A DNA stretch of 64,000 nt, taken from NCBI GenBank assembly GCA_023475265.1, contig JAMCWE010000102.1:1-64000 (forward strand). The letters are read 5' to 3'. Shown here one piece after another: positions 1 through 11,240 of the stretch. The notes under the pieces were generated by a model, which ran no database searches, was not told where the DNA came from, and saw only the letters and a program-made list of their open reading frames with translations. The DNA is from Bacteroidota bacterium (GTDB lineage Bacteria > Bacteroidota > Ignavibacteria > Ignavibacteriales > Ignavibacteriaceae). Each line of letters begins with the position of its first letter. The stretch's first letter is position 1. A program made the position numbers and the translations under genes.

Positions 1-218
1 GTTTCTTTTGACAGTCTCTCGGCATTTGCTCTTAGCTTTTCACGGTATGGTTCTGCAAATTTTGGATAGTCAAATATGCGTATCCCTTTTGTATATAAAT
101 ATCTTGTCATTCCCTCTGCATAGCATAGACCAGGTAATGTACCGGTAAATATTAACCGGTCATAACAGCCGAGGCTTCCGGCTATTTTTTCTTTGTAGCG
201 CTCCGTTAGCAATTCCAT
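1..218 (-). CDS. Partial CDS (N-terminus only) of a conserved hypothetical protein, MELLTERYKEKIAGSLGCYDRLIFTGTLPGLCYAEGMTRYLYTKGIRIFDYPKFAEPYREKLRANAERLSKE..., running off the window
   Basis: Open reverse frame from ATG at 218 to the window edge; resembles a family often found in multiple copies per genome (recalled, not searched). Confidence 0.6.
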   Translation of the reverse strand, partial: MELLTERYKEKIAGSLGCYDRLIFTGTLPGLCYAEGMTRYLYTKGIRIFDYPKFAEPYREKLRANAERLSKE

Positions 219-553
219 CGCTTATCCTTTTTTTGCAAAGATAATCTTTTTTTACCTCTTTGGGTCTGGCTTGTCCAGGTTAGGTCATTCCGAATGGATG
301 GCTTTGCCGGAAGGTTTGATTGCTACACTAACATGTCCCTTATCTCCGCTTTAAGTAGAAAAATATTTACAAGGCACCGCTGTTAGAGACTTTCATTTCC
401 CACATCTGAGAAGTTAAAATATCATTTTATAGATTAAATTAACATTTTATTTTCTAAATATTGAATCTATAGTTATAAATCTATATTCAAAAATGGCACG
501 GTTTGTGGTTTTATCAATTCCGGTCTTTTATTTTTAATTAAAGAGATGAGGCA

Positions 554-2401
554 ATGGTAAAAGAAAAAGAAGTTCAACAAATTACCGAAGTTACGGTTAG
601 ATTTGCCGGTGATTCCGGAGATGGAATGCAGCTTACCGGCAGCCAGTTCAGTGAAACTACTGCAATTTTTGGAAACGATCTAAGCACACTTCCGGATTAT
701 CCAGCAGAAATTAGAGCTCCTATTGGAACTGTTTACGGTGTAAGCGGATTTCAACTTCACTTCAGCAGCGCTGATATTCATACTCCTGGCGACAGACCAG
801 ATGTATTAGTGGCAATGAATCCAGCGGCTATAAAGAAAAATATTGGTGAATTAAAACCAGGCGCAATGATTATTGCTAACACAGATTCATTCGATAAAAA
901 AAATCTTCAATTAGCAAAGTATGAAACAAATCCTTTAGAAGATAACAGCTTAATAGGATATGAAGTTTATCCTGTTCCAATTGCACATTTAACATCAAAG
1001 GCACTTGAAGGAACAAAGCTTTCACCAAAAGAAGTTTCGCGTTGTAAAAATTTCTTTGCTCTCGGTTTGATGTACTGGCTTTATGACAGGCCGCTTGAAC
1101 CGACTCAAAAATGGATTCATGATAAATTTAAAAACAAACCTGAGTTTATTGAAGCAAATGAAAAAGCATTAATTGCAGGTTATAATTATGGTGAAAATAC
1201 AGAAATATTTACGACAAGATATAATGTTGAACCAGCAAAGCTTCCTAAAGGAATTTATAGAAGCATCTCCGGTAATGAAGCCACTGCGCTTGGATTTTTA
1301 GCTGCTTCAGTAAAAAGCGGACTTCCTCTTTTCTTAGGTTCCTATCCAATTACTCCTGCATCAGAAATTCTTCAGTATCTTAGCTATTATAAAAATTTTG
1401 GAGTAAAAACTCTTCAGGCTGAAGATGAGATTGCAGGAATTACTTCTGCAATCGGCGCTGCTTATGCTGGCAATCTTGCGCTTACTACAACAAGCGGCCC
1501 CGGACTTGCATTGAAGACTGAAGCAATCGGACTCGCAGTTATGACTGAATTACCTTTGGTTATTGTTGATGTTCAGCGCGGCGGTCCGAGTACAGGCTTA
1601 CCAACAAAGACAGAACAAGCTGATCTACTTCAGGCTGTGTATGGAAGAAATGGAGAATCGCCGGTAGCTGTTGTTGCGGCTTCAACACCAAGCGATTGTT
1701 TCAACATGGCTTTGGAAGCGGCAAGAATTGCAATCAAGTTTATGACGCCGGTAATTCTTTTAACCGATGGTTATCTCGGCAACGGTTCTGAGCCGTGGAA
1801 TGTACCTCATGTAAAAGACCTTCCGGAAATACCGGTTAAGTTTAGAACAGAGAAAGAAGGATTCGCTCCTTACTTAAGAGATGAAAATCTAGCACGTCCA
1901 TGGGTAAAACCTGGAACACCAGGTTTAGAACATAGAGTCGGCGGACTTGAAAAAGCAAACATCACCGGCAATGTAAGCTACGATCCGGACAATCATGATT
2001 TGATGATTAAGCTGAGAGAAAAGAAAGTTAAAGGAATAGCAAAAGATATTCCTTTACTTGATATCGATGGCGATCAATCAGGTGAATTATTGGTACTTGG
2101 CTGGGGCGGAACTTACGGCGCAATTAAAGAAGCTGTAATAAAAGTGCGAGAAGCAGGATATAAAGTATCTCAAGCACATTTAAGATATTTAAATCCTTTC
2201 CCTTCAAATACTGAAAAAGTTCTTAAATCATTTAAGAAGATTTTAATACCGGAAATAAATTTAGGCCAATTAGCAAAAATAATTCGAAGTGAATATTTAA
2301 TTCCGGTTGAACAATTTAATGTTGTAAGAGGCTTACCATTCAGAGTATCTGATATTGAAAATAAAATTATTGAAATGTTAGGAGGCAGCAGCAATGGGTG
2401 A
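554..2401 (+). CDS. korA: 2-oxoacid:acceptor oxidoreductase subunit alpha (fused gamma-alpha, 2-oxoglutarate:ferredoxin oxidoreductase-like)
   Basis: [17 protein letters not shown] gamma-domain motif; [15 protein letters not shown]; overlaps a KorB-type beta subunit. Confidence 0.9.
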   Translation: MVKEKEVQQITEVTVRFAGDSGDGMQLTGSQFSETTAIFGNDLSTLPDYPAEIRAPIGTVYGVSGFQLHFSSADIHTPGDRPDVLVAMNPAAIKKNIGELKPGAMIIANTDSFDKKNLQLAKYETNPLEDNSLIGYEVYPVPIAHLTSKALEGTKLSPKEVSRCKNFFALGLMYWLYDRPLEPTQKWIHDKFKNKPEFIEANEKALIAGYNYGENTEIFTTRYNVEPAKLPKGIYRSISGNEATALGFLAASVKSGLPLFLGSYPITPASEILQYLSYYKNFGVKTLQAEDEIAGITSAIGAAYAGNLALTTTSGPGLALKTEAIGLAVMTELPLVIVDVQRGGPSTGLPTKTEQADLLQAVYGRNGESPVAVVAASTPSDCFNMALEAARIAIKFMTPVILLTDGYLGNGSEPWNVPHVKDLPEIPVKFRTEKEGFAPYLRDENLARPWVKPGTPGLEHRVGGLEKANITGNVSYDPDNHDLMIKLREKKVKGIAKDIPLLDIDGDQSGELLVLGWGGTYGAIKEAVIKVREAGYKVSQAHLRYLNPFPSNTEKVLKSFKKILIPEINLGQLAKIIRSEYLIPVEQFNVVRGLPFRVSDIENKIIEMLGGSSNG

Positions 2402-3434
2402 TAATGGAAAAGAAATTAAAGAGATAAAATTAACAGCGAAGGATTTTGCAAGCGATCAGGATGTAAGATGGTGTCCCGGCTGCGGTGATTATTCTATCCT
2501 TGCTCAAGTTCAAAGATCTTTCCCGGATATGATCGGTGTAAAGAAGGAAAACATTGTTTGGATTTCAGGAATCGGCTGCTCTTCACGTTTTCCTTATTAT
2601 ATGGATACATACGGATATCATACAATCCACGGCAGGGCACCTGCAATTGCAACCGGAGTTAAAGTTGCAATGCCCGATCTATCTGTTTGGGTTGCTGCAG
2701 GCGATGGAGATTTGTTAAGCATTGGAGGAAACCATTTTATTCATGCATGCAGAAAAAATATCGATCTGAAAATCCTCCTATTCAACAATAGAATTTATGG
2801 ATTAACAAAAGGACAATATTCACCTACATCAGAAAAAGGAAAGAAGACGAAAACAAGTCCGTACGGAAGCGTTGATAATCCTTTTAATCCTGCAGCGCTT
2901 GCATTAGGTTCTGATGCAACATTCGTTGGAAGAGCTCTGGACGGCGATGCAAAACATCTACAAGCAATGATTAAAAGAGTTGCTGAACATAAAGGTGCGG
3001 CGTTCCTAGAAATTTTCCAGAACTGCGTAATATTTAACGACGGCGCTTTCGATAAGTTGACTGATAAGAAAACAAGAGACGATAATGTTCTTTATCTTGA
3101 GCACGGCAAGCCGATGATATTTGGAATCAATAAAAACAAAGGAATAGTTTTGGAAAACGGGAAGCCTGCAGTTGTTGAGATTGGAGAAGGCAAACGAAGA
3201 GTTGAGGATTTAATAGTTCATGATGAAAATGACGAAAGCTTTTTGATTGCAACTATGCTTGCACATATGACTGATAATCCAAATATGCCAACTCCGGTCG
3301 GAGTGTTTAGACAGGTTAGCAGACCTACATTAGATGGTGAAATTGAAGATCAGATTGAACAGGTAAAGAAAATGAAGAAGGAAGGGGATTTGGAAAAAGT
3401 TTTGTTCAGTGGAAATACTTGGTCGGTTAACTAA
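2394..3434 (+). CDS. korB: 2-oxoacid:ferredoxin oxidoreductase subunit beta (TPP-binding)
   Basis: [64 protein letters not shown]-type TPP motif. Confidence 0.9.
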   Translation: MGDNGKEIKEIKLTAKDFASDQDVRWCPGCGDYSILAQVQRSFPDMIGVKKENIVWISGIGCSSRFPYYMDTYGYHTIHGRAPAIATGVKVAMPDLSVWVAAGDGDLLSIGGNHFIHACRKNIDLKILLFNNRIYGLTKGQYSPTSEKGKKTKTSPYGSVDNPFNPAALALGSDATFVGRALDGDAKHLQAMIKRVAEHKGAAFLEIFQNCVIFNDGAFDKLTDKKTRDDNVLYLEHGKPMIFGINKNKGIVLENGKPAVVEIGEGKRRVEDLIVHDENDESFLIATMLAHMTDNPNMPTPVGVFRQVSRPTLDGEIEDQIEQVKKMKKEGDLEKVLFSGNTWSVN

Positions 3435-3464
3435 GACAAAAGTATAGTTCTTATATTCCTCCTA

Positions 3465-3492
3465 AAAAGGATCCGTAACTGCGGATCCTTTT
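3465..3492 (+). terminator. Rho-independent-like terminator hairpin after korB
   Basis: AAAAGGATCCG-taactg-CGGATCCTTTT perfect stem with T-run. Confidence 0.75.
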
Positions 3493-3550
3493 CTTATTAA
3501 TTCATATTCTGCAATGATTTGATTAGGAACTAAATAGAATAATAGTTTAG

Positions 3551-6127
3551 CTATTTTAGAAATAGTATTTTAGCTGAACTAACTTGATCTGAGGCTCGCA
3601 AGTTCATCAAGTACACACCACTTGAAACATTTATTCCGTTGTTATTTCTACCATCCCATTTGTACAGATAATTACCAGCGGCTAAATTTTGGTTAATTAA
3701 TTTCTTTACTAATCTCCCTTGAATATCATAAACAAAAAGCTGGACTAATGAATTTGATAATTTTGAAGGAATAGTAATACTTAATGTTGTAGTAGGATTA
3801 AACGGATTTGGGAATGCTTTAACTATTAAGTAACTGTCGGGAATATTTTGTTGATCTTTATATAAAATACCTGTAATTAGACTTTCACCCGGACCTCTGC
3901 TTGCGCCATTTATATCAGCGAGATAATTATTTACCCAGGTTGGGCGTAACGCTGAAGTTAAAGCTGAATCTTTCCACTCTTGATCGGTTAATCTTAAAAA
4001 ATTTGTTGATGTATATTCGTAGTAACTCATAACAGGACCAACAAAAGCTGTTATTTGATTACCTGGAAGCGGCGCAATAAATATTCCTAAATTAACAGGA
4101 CCGGTACCTACATGCTTTACCCAGCCCATAACATTTCCTACGCAATCTGTTGGAATAGTATGAACATCAGCAACCAAATAATTTTTGTCAAAAAGTTGTA
4201 TATCATTAAAGCCATAATACAATGTATTGTACCAGCCAATAAACGGAGGTAAATCTCCGCTGCATCCAGTATTAACAGGATTGAAAGCATGTTTCAGAAA
4301 ATTAATTTCATTAGAGGTAAAAGAAATTCCGTTCAATTCTTTTTGAGCTATTGTATAAAGAGTATCCGCAACTTTGCCAAGATTGTCTAGATAATTAATA
4401 ACTCTAGGCATTAAATAATTGTTTGTTATATTCAGATTGGAAAAGTCTTTTTGAGCAACCTCTGCCAATGTTTTTAAGTTTTTATAAAATTCGGGGAAAG
4501 GCTCAATATAAGTGTATGGATATGAACATGTACTCATTCCAGTGTATGACTGCTTTGCATATAATAAATTATCATGCCGCAGTTCAGTCCACGAAGCAAG
4601 CTGAGTATTTAACTTTTCCTGCCAGAAGCCGGCGGTCTGCATAAATAGAGGCAAGCTGCTTTTATCAACCGGAGGATTTAATGATCTTATGGAATTAAGC
4701 CATAAGTTATAAAAGCTTTTATTCCAGAAGTCAGAGCCATAAGAATCAATTAAATATCTTAGAGCGGCAAGATTTCCGCCGTAAACATATTTTGTAATTT
4801 CATCTTGCAGCAGCTGAGCCGCAGCGTTGTTGCCTAGGGCAAACATAGGATCGAGCGAAGAAGGGAAAAGCCTGCACGATTTAGTTCTATCGTAAACAAC
4901 ATTTCCAAGGACATACGAATCAATAATAAATCTTTGTCCGAATAAAAGAAATGATGAGGCAGGAATAATGCTGTCCGGTTGAAGAGGATTTTCAGCAAGC
5001 AATTGAGATAAGATCATTTGATAAGCTAAGGATTGATTTTTCAAAGTATCCTGGAATGTTACAAGTTTTAAGCTATCAAGAAGATCACTTGCATTATTTA
5101 AGCTGACTGCATTTTTCAGGTAAGCAAGATTATCAATTGTTACATTATCCTGTTCGCCGACAAAAAAAGTTAAAACGCTTTCAATTAAGTTGTAAGTACC
5201 TGCGACATTAGTTTTATCAAAAAGCTCACGGATTAACATTGCATTAATTGTTTGCCGCTGTATGGAATTAAAGATTTCAATTGAGTCCGCATCAACAAGT
5301 GCCCTTGGCTGAAGCAGATAAATTTCTGTTCTTCCAAGCCACATCATCGCTCTGAAATAATTTGCAAGAATAGGATGCAAGTCATCAACATAATGCCCGC
5401 GCGGTTTAAACTGACTCCAATCATATAAAACCTTAATCGAAGAGAATAAAGTATCATAACCAATTCCATTTGCAGCGTTGATCTTTGAAATAACTCCGCT
5501 GATTTTAGTTGTATTATCCGGATAGATTGGGTTTACCTGTTGTCCAAATAGATCAATTCCTACAGCGAGATAGAAGTCAACATCTTTTAACATTTGAATC
5601 ATCGCCGGATTATTAGAATAAGAAGCTGCTAAAACCGGAATACCCGAACGCATTTGTGTTAACATACTTTTAACAGAATCAACAAGAACGCTAAGCTCAA
5701 TATCTTTTAAAATATTATCATAAGACATGTGGAGAGCATGAAGAATAGCATCCGTAGAAATAAATACTGGTAAATCTTTTGCATAGATATCATTTAAGGC
5801 ATCTCCAAATGAATTCATTGTAAGCCTTTCGCTGACAACAAATCCATTCTGCTGCAGAAGAGATTTTTCGTAATTCGTTAAATTATATTTTGCATCGATG
5901 CTGTCGAAGTAAACCGCTGAATTGTAATCCTGTTTTATGTTTGCTGAAAACCTTCCGGCATTATAAAGCTGCAGCAAAGATTGAGTAGAAATGTTTTGAT
6001 GCGATTGAAGAAATTGTTTATATGCATCTAAATTAAAATTAGAGCTTTGAGCTTTAACGTTTATCAAGAAGCAAAACTGAAAAAAGAAAATGCTAAAGAA
6101 CTTAAAATGATTTTTCATAATAAACAC
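3551..6127 (-). CDS. DUF3160-like secreted protein with C-terminal T9SS type A sorting domain
   Basis: Signal peptide (MKNHFKFFSIFFFQFCFLINVKAQ); C-terminus AFPNPFNPTTTLSITIPSKL...YDIQGRLVKKLINQNLAAGNYLYKWDGRNNNGINVSSGVYLMNL...AKILFLK typical of T9SS CTD; start probably the second Met (6118). Confidence 0.8.
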   Translation of the reverse strand: MFIMKNHFKFFSIFFFQFCFLINVKAQSSNFNLDAYKQFLQSHQNISTQSLLQLYNAGRFSANIKQDYNSAVYFDSIDAKYNLTNYEKSLLQQNGFVVSERLTMNSFGDALNDIYAKDLPVFISTDAILHALHMSYDNILKDIELSVLVDSVKSMLTQMRSGIPVLAASYSNNPAMIQMLKDVDFYLAVGIDLFGQQVNPIYPDNTTKISGVISKINAANGIGYDTLFSSIKVLYDWSQFKPRGHYVDDLHPILANYFRAMMWLGRTEIYLLQPRALVDADSIEIFNSIQRQTINAMLIRELFDKTNVAGTYNLIESVLTFFVGEQDNVTIDNLAYLKNAVSLNNASDLLDSLKLVTFQDTLKNQSLAYQMILSQLLAENPLQPDSIIPASSFLLFGQRFIIDSYVLGNVVYDRTKSCRLFPSSLDPMFALGNNAAAQLLQDEITKYVYGGNLAALRYLIDSYGSDFWNKSFYNLWLNSIRSLNPPVDKSSLPLFMQTAGFWQEKLNTQLASWTELRHDNLLYAKQSYTGMSTCSYPYTYIEPFPEFYKNLKTLAEVAQKDFSNLNITNNYLMPRVINYLDNLGKVADTLYTIAQKELNGISFTSNEINFLKHAFNPVNTGCSGDLPPFIGWYNTLYYGFNDIQLFDKNYLVADVHTIPTDCVGNVMGWVKHVGTGPVNLGIFIAPLPGNQITAFVGPVMSYYEYTSTNFLRLTDQEWKDSALTSALRPTWVNNYLADINGASRGPGESLITGILYKDQQNIPDSYLIVKAFPNPFNPTTTLSITIPSKLSNSLVQLFVYDIQGRLVKKLINQNLAAGNYLYKWDGRNNNGINVSSGVYLMNLRASDQVSSAKILFLK

Positions 6128-6523
6128 CCTGATTACTCATTCAATAATAGAGAATTGAAGAAAGATATTCAATTCATTGCTTAGGTTCTATGTGCAGCAT
6201 ACAAAAATTTTCTAAGTAAATCTTTATTGTGATTGAATATTATTATTATGGATTTACCCATTAAATTTCAGAGACAGTAAAGGAATATTATAGTATTGTT
6301 AAAATTCGGTAACAGCTTTTCCTTGAGATTCTGGTTATCAAATTCATTTTAATATTATTTTTTATAAGTTTGTAACTATCAATTCAAGAGCTGCGGAACA
6401 TCTCTTGGAAAAATAAAATAGCAGATTATTTGTCTTCAACTTCTTGAACTTACAGTTGAACTTGGACTATTGAGTTTAAGTGTACGTTTAAGTATAAGAT
6501 AGAATTAATTAAGTAAATATTTT

Positions 6524-8359
6524 ATGGAAAAAGAAGTATTAGGATTAAACGACGTTACGATTAGGTTTGCCGGAGATTCCGGTGACGGAATGCAGCTAAC
6601 CGGAACGCAATTTACAAATACAACTGCATTAGTTGGAAATGATTTAAGCACCTTACCGGATTATCCCGCTGAGATTCGTGCACCGGCAGGAACAACATAC
6701 GGTGTAAGCGGATTCCAACTTCACTTCAGCAACAGCGATATACAAACTCCCGGGGATTCACCGGATGTATTGGTTGCTATGAATCCTGCTGCGCTAAAAG
6801 TTAATTTAAAAGATCTGAAACACGGTGCGGCGATAATCGTCAACATAAATTCTTTCGACGCGAAAAATCTAAAATTGGCAGGATACGAAAACAATCCTCT
6901 TGAAGATGATTCATTCGAAGGATTTGAAGTTGTTCCGGTCCCATTGTCAAAGCTTACAACAACTGCACTTGAAGACAGCGGCTTAAGTGCAAAAGAAATT
7001 TCTCGATGTAAAAACTTTTTTGCACTAGGCTTAATGTACTGGTTATATAGCCGTCCTGTCGAACCGACTCTCAAGTGGATTAAAAGTAAATTTAAAGATG
7101 AGCCGATGATTGCTGCTGCAAATGAAAAAGCTTTGCTCGCAGGTTATTATTACGGCGAAAATACCGAGCAGTTCACAACAAGATATCATGTAGAGCCTGC
7201 AAAGCTTCCGAAAGGAACTTACAGAAATATTTCCGGAAATGAAGCGCTTGCACTTGGATTTATAACGGCATCCGTAAAAACAGGATTACCTTTGTTCCTT
7301 GGTTCTTATCCAATCACTCCGGCATCAGATATTCTTCATGAATTGAGCAAGCATAAAAATTTTGATGTGCGAACATTTCAAGCTGAGGATGAGATAGCCG
7401 CGGTTAGTGCAGCAATTGGCGCATCATTCAGCGGTGCACTTGCTATAACAACAACAAGCGGTCCCGGCGTTGCATTGAAGTCTGAGGCGATAGGTCTTGC
7501 AGTAATGACAGAACTCCCATTAATTATTGTTGACGTTCAACGCGGCGGACCAAGTACAGGACTTCCAACAAAGACTGAACAATCGGATTTACAGCAAGCG
7601 ATTTTAGGACGAAACGGTGAAGCTCCGGTTGTTGTAATTGCGGCATCAACTCCGGCAGATTGTTTTTACACTGCAATTGAAGCGGTACGAATAGCCACAA
7701 AATACATGGTGCCGGTTATGCTTATGTCGGACGGATATATTGCTAATGGTTCTGAGCCCTGGCGTATTCCAGAGCCGGACAGCATTCCTGAAATCAAAGT
7801 GGAATTCAGAAAAGAGAAAGAAGGATTTGCGCCATACTTAAGAGACGAAAACTTCGCGCGTCCATGGGCAGTTCCTGGGACTCCGGGGCTTGAGCACCGG
7901 ATTGGCGGATTGGAAAAATCAAACATATCCGGTAATGTAAATTATGAACCAGAGAACCATGAATTCATGGTAAGATTAAGGGCTCAAAAAGTAAAGAATA
8001 TTGAAAACGATATTCCCGATCTTGAAGTTACGGATGATGTTGATTCAAATATTCTTGTTGTAGGTTGGGGCGGAACTTACGGTTCAATTACCGAAGCGGT
8101 AACAAGGCTCAGACAAAGAGGAATTAAAATTGCACAAGCACATTTCAAGTATTTAAATCCTTTTCCTAAAAATACCGGAATGGTTTTAAATAAATATAAA
8201 AGGATTATCTGTCCAGAGCTAAACATGGGGCAGCTTGCAAGATTTCTTAAAAGCGAATTTCTTGTGGAAGTAGATTCATTTAATAAAATTCAAGGGATAC
8301 CTTTTAAGACAACCGAAATTGAAAATAAGATATTAGCAGTGATTGGAGAATTAGTATGA
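6524..8359 (+). CDS. korA: 2-oxoacid:acceptor oxidoreductase subunit alpha, second copy
   Basis: Strong full-length similarity to the 554-2401 product ([31 protein letters not shown]). Confidence 0.9.
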   Translation: MEKEVLGLNDVTIRFAGDSGDGMQLTGTQFTNTTALVGNDLSTLPDYPAEIRAPAGTTYGVSGFQLHFSNSDIQTPGDSPDVLVAMNPAALKVNLKDLKHGAAIIVNINSFDAKNLKLAGYENNPLEDDSFEGFEVVPVPLSKLTTTALEDSGLSAKEISRCKNFFALGLMYWLYSRPVEPTLKWIKSKFKDEPMIAAANEKALLAGYYYGENTEQFTTRYHVEPAKLPKGTYRNISGNEALALGFITASVKTGLPLFLGSYPITPASDILHELSKHKNFDVRTFQAEDEIAAVSAAIGASFSGALAITTTSGPGVALKSEAIGLAVMTELPLIIVDVQRGGPSTGLPTKTEQSDLQQAILGRNGEAPVVVIAASTPADCFYTAIEAVRIATKYMVPVMLMSDGYIANGSEPWRIPEPDSIPEIKVEFRKEKEGFAPYLRDENFARPWAVPGTPGLEHRIGGLEKSNISGNVNYEPENHEFMVRLRAQKVKNIENDIPDLEVTDDVDSNILVVGWGGTYGSITEAVTRLRQRGIKIAQAHFKYLNPFPKNTGMVLNKYKRIICPELNMGQLARFLKSEFLVEVDSFNKIQGIPFKTTEIENKILAVIGELV

Positions 8360-9402
8360 AAGAAGAAACTGAAAGCATTTCGAAAGCTGAACATCCAAAA
8401 TATACTTCAAAAGATTTTACTTCATCGCAGGATGTAAGGTGGTGCCCCGGATGCGGTGATTATTCAATACTAGCGCAGATGCAAAGAACTTCGCCTGATC
8501 TTGGAATTGAAAAAGAATATATGGTTTGGATTTCAGGGATAGGATGCTCGTCGCGTTTTCCGTATTACATGGATACTTACGGCTTTCATAGCATTCACGG
8601 AAGAGCTCCTGCAATTGCAACCGGAGTTAAGCTGAACAATCCAAAGCTTTCTGTTTGGGTTGCAACAGGAGACGGTGATCTTTTAAGCATCGGCGGCAAT
8701 CATTTTATTCATGCATGCAGAAGAAATATTGATTTAAAAATTATTTTGTTCAATAACAGAATTTACGGATTAACCAAAGGACAATATTCTCCGACATCAG
8801 AGAAAGGAAAGAAAACTAAAAGTACTCCTTTCGGCAGTGTTGATTTTCCATTTAATCCGGTTGGTCTTGCGCTTGGTGCGGAAGCAACATTTGTAGCAAG
8901 AACACTCGACAGAGATCCGAAACATCTTCAGGAGATGATTAAAAAAGCTGCAGAACATAAAGGAACAGCTTTAATTGAAGTCTTTCAGAACTGCAACATT
9001 TTTAATGACGGAGCTTTTTCACTATTCACAGATAAAGAAACCAAAGCTGACAATGTATTAATTCTTGAACAAAACAAACCGATGGTATTCGGAAAGAATA
9101 ATGATAAAGGAATCAGATTGAATGGGCTTGAACCGGAAGTAATAGATTTATCGGACGGCAAATATTCTGTAAATGATGTTTGGGTCCATAATGAAAATGA
9201 TAAGAATCCGGCGCGTGCATTTATTCTATCGCAATTTTCCGAAAGGGAAGGATTACCCTTGCCAATCGGCGTTATTCGTAAAATTTCAAAAACAACATAC
9301 GATCATGATTTTCACGAACAGATTTCAGAAGTTAAGAAGCAAAAAGGCAAAGGCGATTTGAGAAAGCTTCTGTTCAGTGGTAATATGTGGGAGGTGAATT
9401 AA
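8356..9402 (+). CDS. korB: 2-oxoacid:ferredoxin oxidoreductase subunit beta, second copy
   Basis: Full-length similarity to the 2394-3434 product; ATGA overlap with upstream gene. Confidence 0.9.
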   Translation: MKEETESISKAEHPKYTSKDFTSSQDVRWCPGCGDYSILAQMQRTSPDLGIEKEYMVWISGIGCSSRFPYYMDTYGFHSIHGRAPAIATGVKLNNPKLSVWVATGDGDLLSIGGNHFIHACRRNIDLKIILFNNRIYGLTKGQYSPTSEKGKKTKSTPFGSVDFPFNPVGLALGAEATFVARTLDRDPKHLQEMIKKAAEHKGTALIEVFQNCNIFNDGAFSLFTDKETKADNVLILEQNKPMVFGKNNDKGIRLNGLEPEVIDLSDGKYSVNDVWVHNENDKNPARAFILSQFSEREGLPLPIGVIRKISKTTYDHDFHEQISEVKKQKGKGDLRKLLFSGNMWEVN

Positions 9403-9589
9403 TCAAATTGCTTAATTGTCTAATAGTTCAATTGCTATAAATAGAGAGTTCAAATCCTAAGTTTTCAAAGTAACATTTGGTAAAAACAATTTAACAGTTT
9501 AACAATGAAGCAATTAAAAAGGTTACTTTTCTTTTAACTCTAAAATTTTTATGTTTAATGCAAGAATAAATTGATTCGTGAGGTTGTAT

Positions 9590-9853
9590 ATGGACTTGAA
9601 ATCGTTGGAAACGGAATTACTTAAATTGTCACCAAAGGACAAAGCTGCAATTGCGTATATGCTTTTGGAAAATATTGAAGATGATGAATCCGTTGATTTT
9701 GAAGAAGTAAGGATTACTGAAGTTTTGCAAAGATACAGCCAGTTAACAGAAGAACAGAAGAAATTGATTTTGTATTCTTACCAGCAAAGTGAATCTGAGA
9801 ATAATTTAATTAGCCACAAAGCGGTAATTTCTAATATCAAAAATGAGCTATAA
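9590..9853 (+). CDS. Putative addiction-module antitoxin-like protein
   Basis: Small acidic protein overlapping the start of a RelE/ParE-like gene; ATG at 9590 preferred over the GTG at 9578. Confidence 0.6.
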   Translation: MDLKSLETELLKLSPKDKAAIAYMLLENIEDDESVDFEEVRITEVLQRYSQLTEEQKKLILYSYQQSESENNLISHKAVISNIKNEL

Positions 9854-10190
9854 AATATTCTGGACTTCGCACGCATATTCAGATTTTTCTCAGATAGTTC
9901 GATTTATAAAAGAAACTTGGGGTAAAAAATCGGCTGAAGAGTTTATAGACCAAATAGATGCAATAGTAAATCTTCTTTCCAATTTTCCCTTCATTGGAAA
10001 AATTATTTATCTTCAAAAACATATTAGGTCATTTGTTATTTCGAAACAAACGACGCTTATTTATCGAATTAAAGATGAGAAAATAACCATACTTAATTTA
10101 TTTGATAATAGGCAAAGTCCGGACAAACTAAAAGTAAATGAAAATGTTGGCAAATATTTCCATTCAACGGAAACCAAAATTGTGAAATGA
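9843..10190 (+). CDS. Type II toxin RelE/ParE family protein
   Basis: MSYKIFWTSHAYSDFSQIVRFIKETWGKKSAEEFIDQIDAIVNLLSNFPFIGK; ParE/RelE pattern. Confidence 0.75.
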   Translation: MSYKIFWTSHAYSDFSQIVRFIKETWGKKSAEEFIDQIDAIVNLLSNFPFIGKIIYLQKHIRSFVISKQTTLIYRIKDEKITILNLFDNRQSPDKLKVNENVGKYFHSTETKIVK

Positions 10191-10236
10191 TTTGACAAAG
10201 AAGCATCTTTCAGTTCATTTAACTCAAAAATAAAAC

Positions 10237-11232
10237 ATGATTGATTTTTCGGAATTAAAAAAAATAATAGAGGACAACAACTCATTCTTACTAACCACAC
10301 ACGTTAATCCCGATGCAGATGCGATTGGCTCGGAGATAGCTTTCTATTTTATACTAAAAGAATTGGGCAAGAAAGTTTTTGTAATCAACCACAGTGAGAC
10401 TCCATACAATCTGGAGTTTCTGGATACGGATAATGTAATTGAAAAGTATGATGAGCAAAAGCATTCAAAAATCTTTGATGAGGTTGATGTTCTTGTCGCG
10501 CTTGATTTCAACCGTTCCGACCGTGTTGTGAGAATGCAGAAAAGATTTAATGAATCTAAAAAATTAAAAATCTGCATCGATCATCATCAAGATGAAGAAA
10601 ATTTTGTAAACCATTTCTTCATCGATACTAATTACAGCGCAACGGGGCAAATAATTTATGATTTGATAACGAAGACCGAAATAGTAAAACTAAATTACCA
10701 GACTTCCTATCCTATTTACGCCGCAATAATGACTGATACCGGCTCATTCCGTTTTGAAAGAACATCGCCGGAAATTCATTATATCGCAGCCAATTTAATT
10801 CAGCAAGGTGTTAATCCTGGAGAAGTGTTTGACAAAATTTATGATCAAAGCAAGTTCAGTAAAATAAGATTGCTTGGTGCAGCGTTGGATTCTATGCAGC
10901 TTTTCGGTGAAGATAAAAAAATATCTTATATGATTATCCGCCAGGAAACATTTAAGAAACTTGATGCGGTTGAATCGGATACGGAAAATTTTGTGAATTA
11001 TAATTTATCGGTTGAAGGGGTTGTTATCGGGCTTTTATTCATCGAGTTGAAAGAAGGCTTTAAGGTAAGCTTCCGTTCAAAGGGAACAATACCGATGAAT
11101 AAATTAGCAGCAGAGTTTGGCGGCGGAGGGCATATAAATGCAGCGGGCGCAAGAATCCGTGATGGAAAATTAGATGAGTACATGCAAAAAATATTAAGTA
11201 AAACCGAAGAATATCTCACAATAAAAAAATAG
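10237..11232 (+). CDS. DHH/DHHA1 family phosphoesterase (NrnA-like oligoribonuclease/pAp phosphatase)
   Basis: THVNPDADAIGSE, DHHQDEENF, GGGGHINAAG motifs. Confidence 0.88.
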   Translation: MIDFSELKKIIEDNNSFLLTTHVNPDADAIGSEIAFYFILKELGKKVFVINHSETPYNLEFLDTDNVIEKYDEQKHSKIFDEVDVLVALDFNRSDRVVRMQKRFNESKKLKICIDHHQDEENFVNHFFIDTNYSATGQIIYDLITKTEIVKLNYQTSYPIYAAIMTDTGSFRFERTSPEIHYIAANLIQQGVNPGEVFDKIYDQSKFSKIRLLGAALDSMQLFGEDKKISYMIIRQETFKKLDAVESDTENFVNYNLSVEGVVIGLLFIELKEGFKVSFRSKGTIPMNKLAAEFGGGGHINAAGARIRDGKLDEYMQKILSKTEEYLTIKK

Positions 11233-11240
11233 GGAATGCA

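Noticed and set aside
2170-2394. Reverse-strand 74-aa ORF inside korA, and similar antisense ORFs throughout (e.g. 6721-7074, 11723-12337, 38295-38621)
   Set aside because: Fully antisense to confident genes with strong family motifs; translations look like shadow frames.
9578-10190. Novel toxin-antitoxin system
   Set aside because: The layout and the ParE/RelE-like product are an ordinary type II pair.
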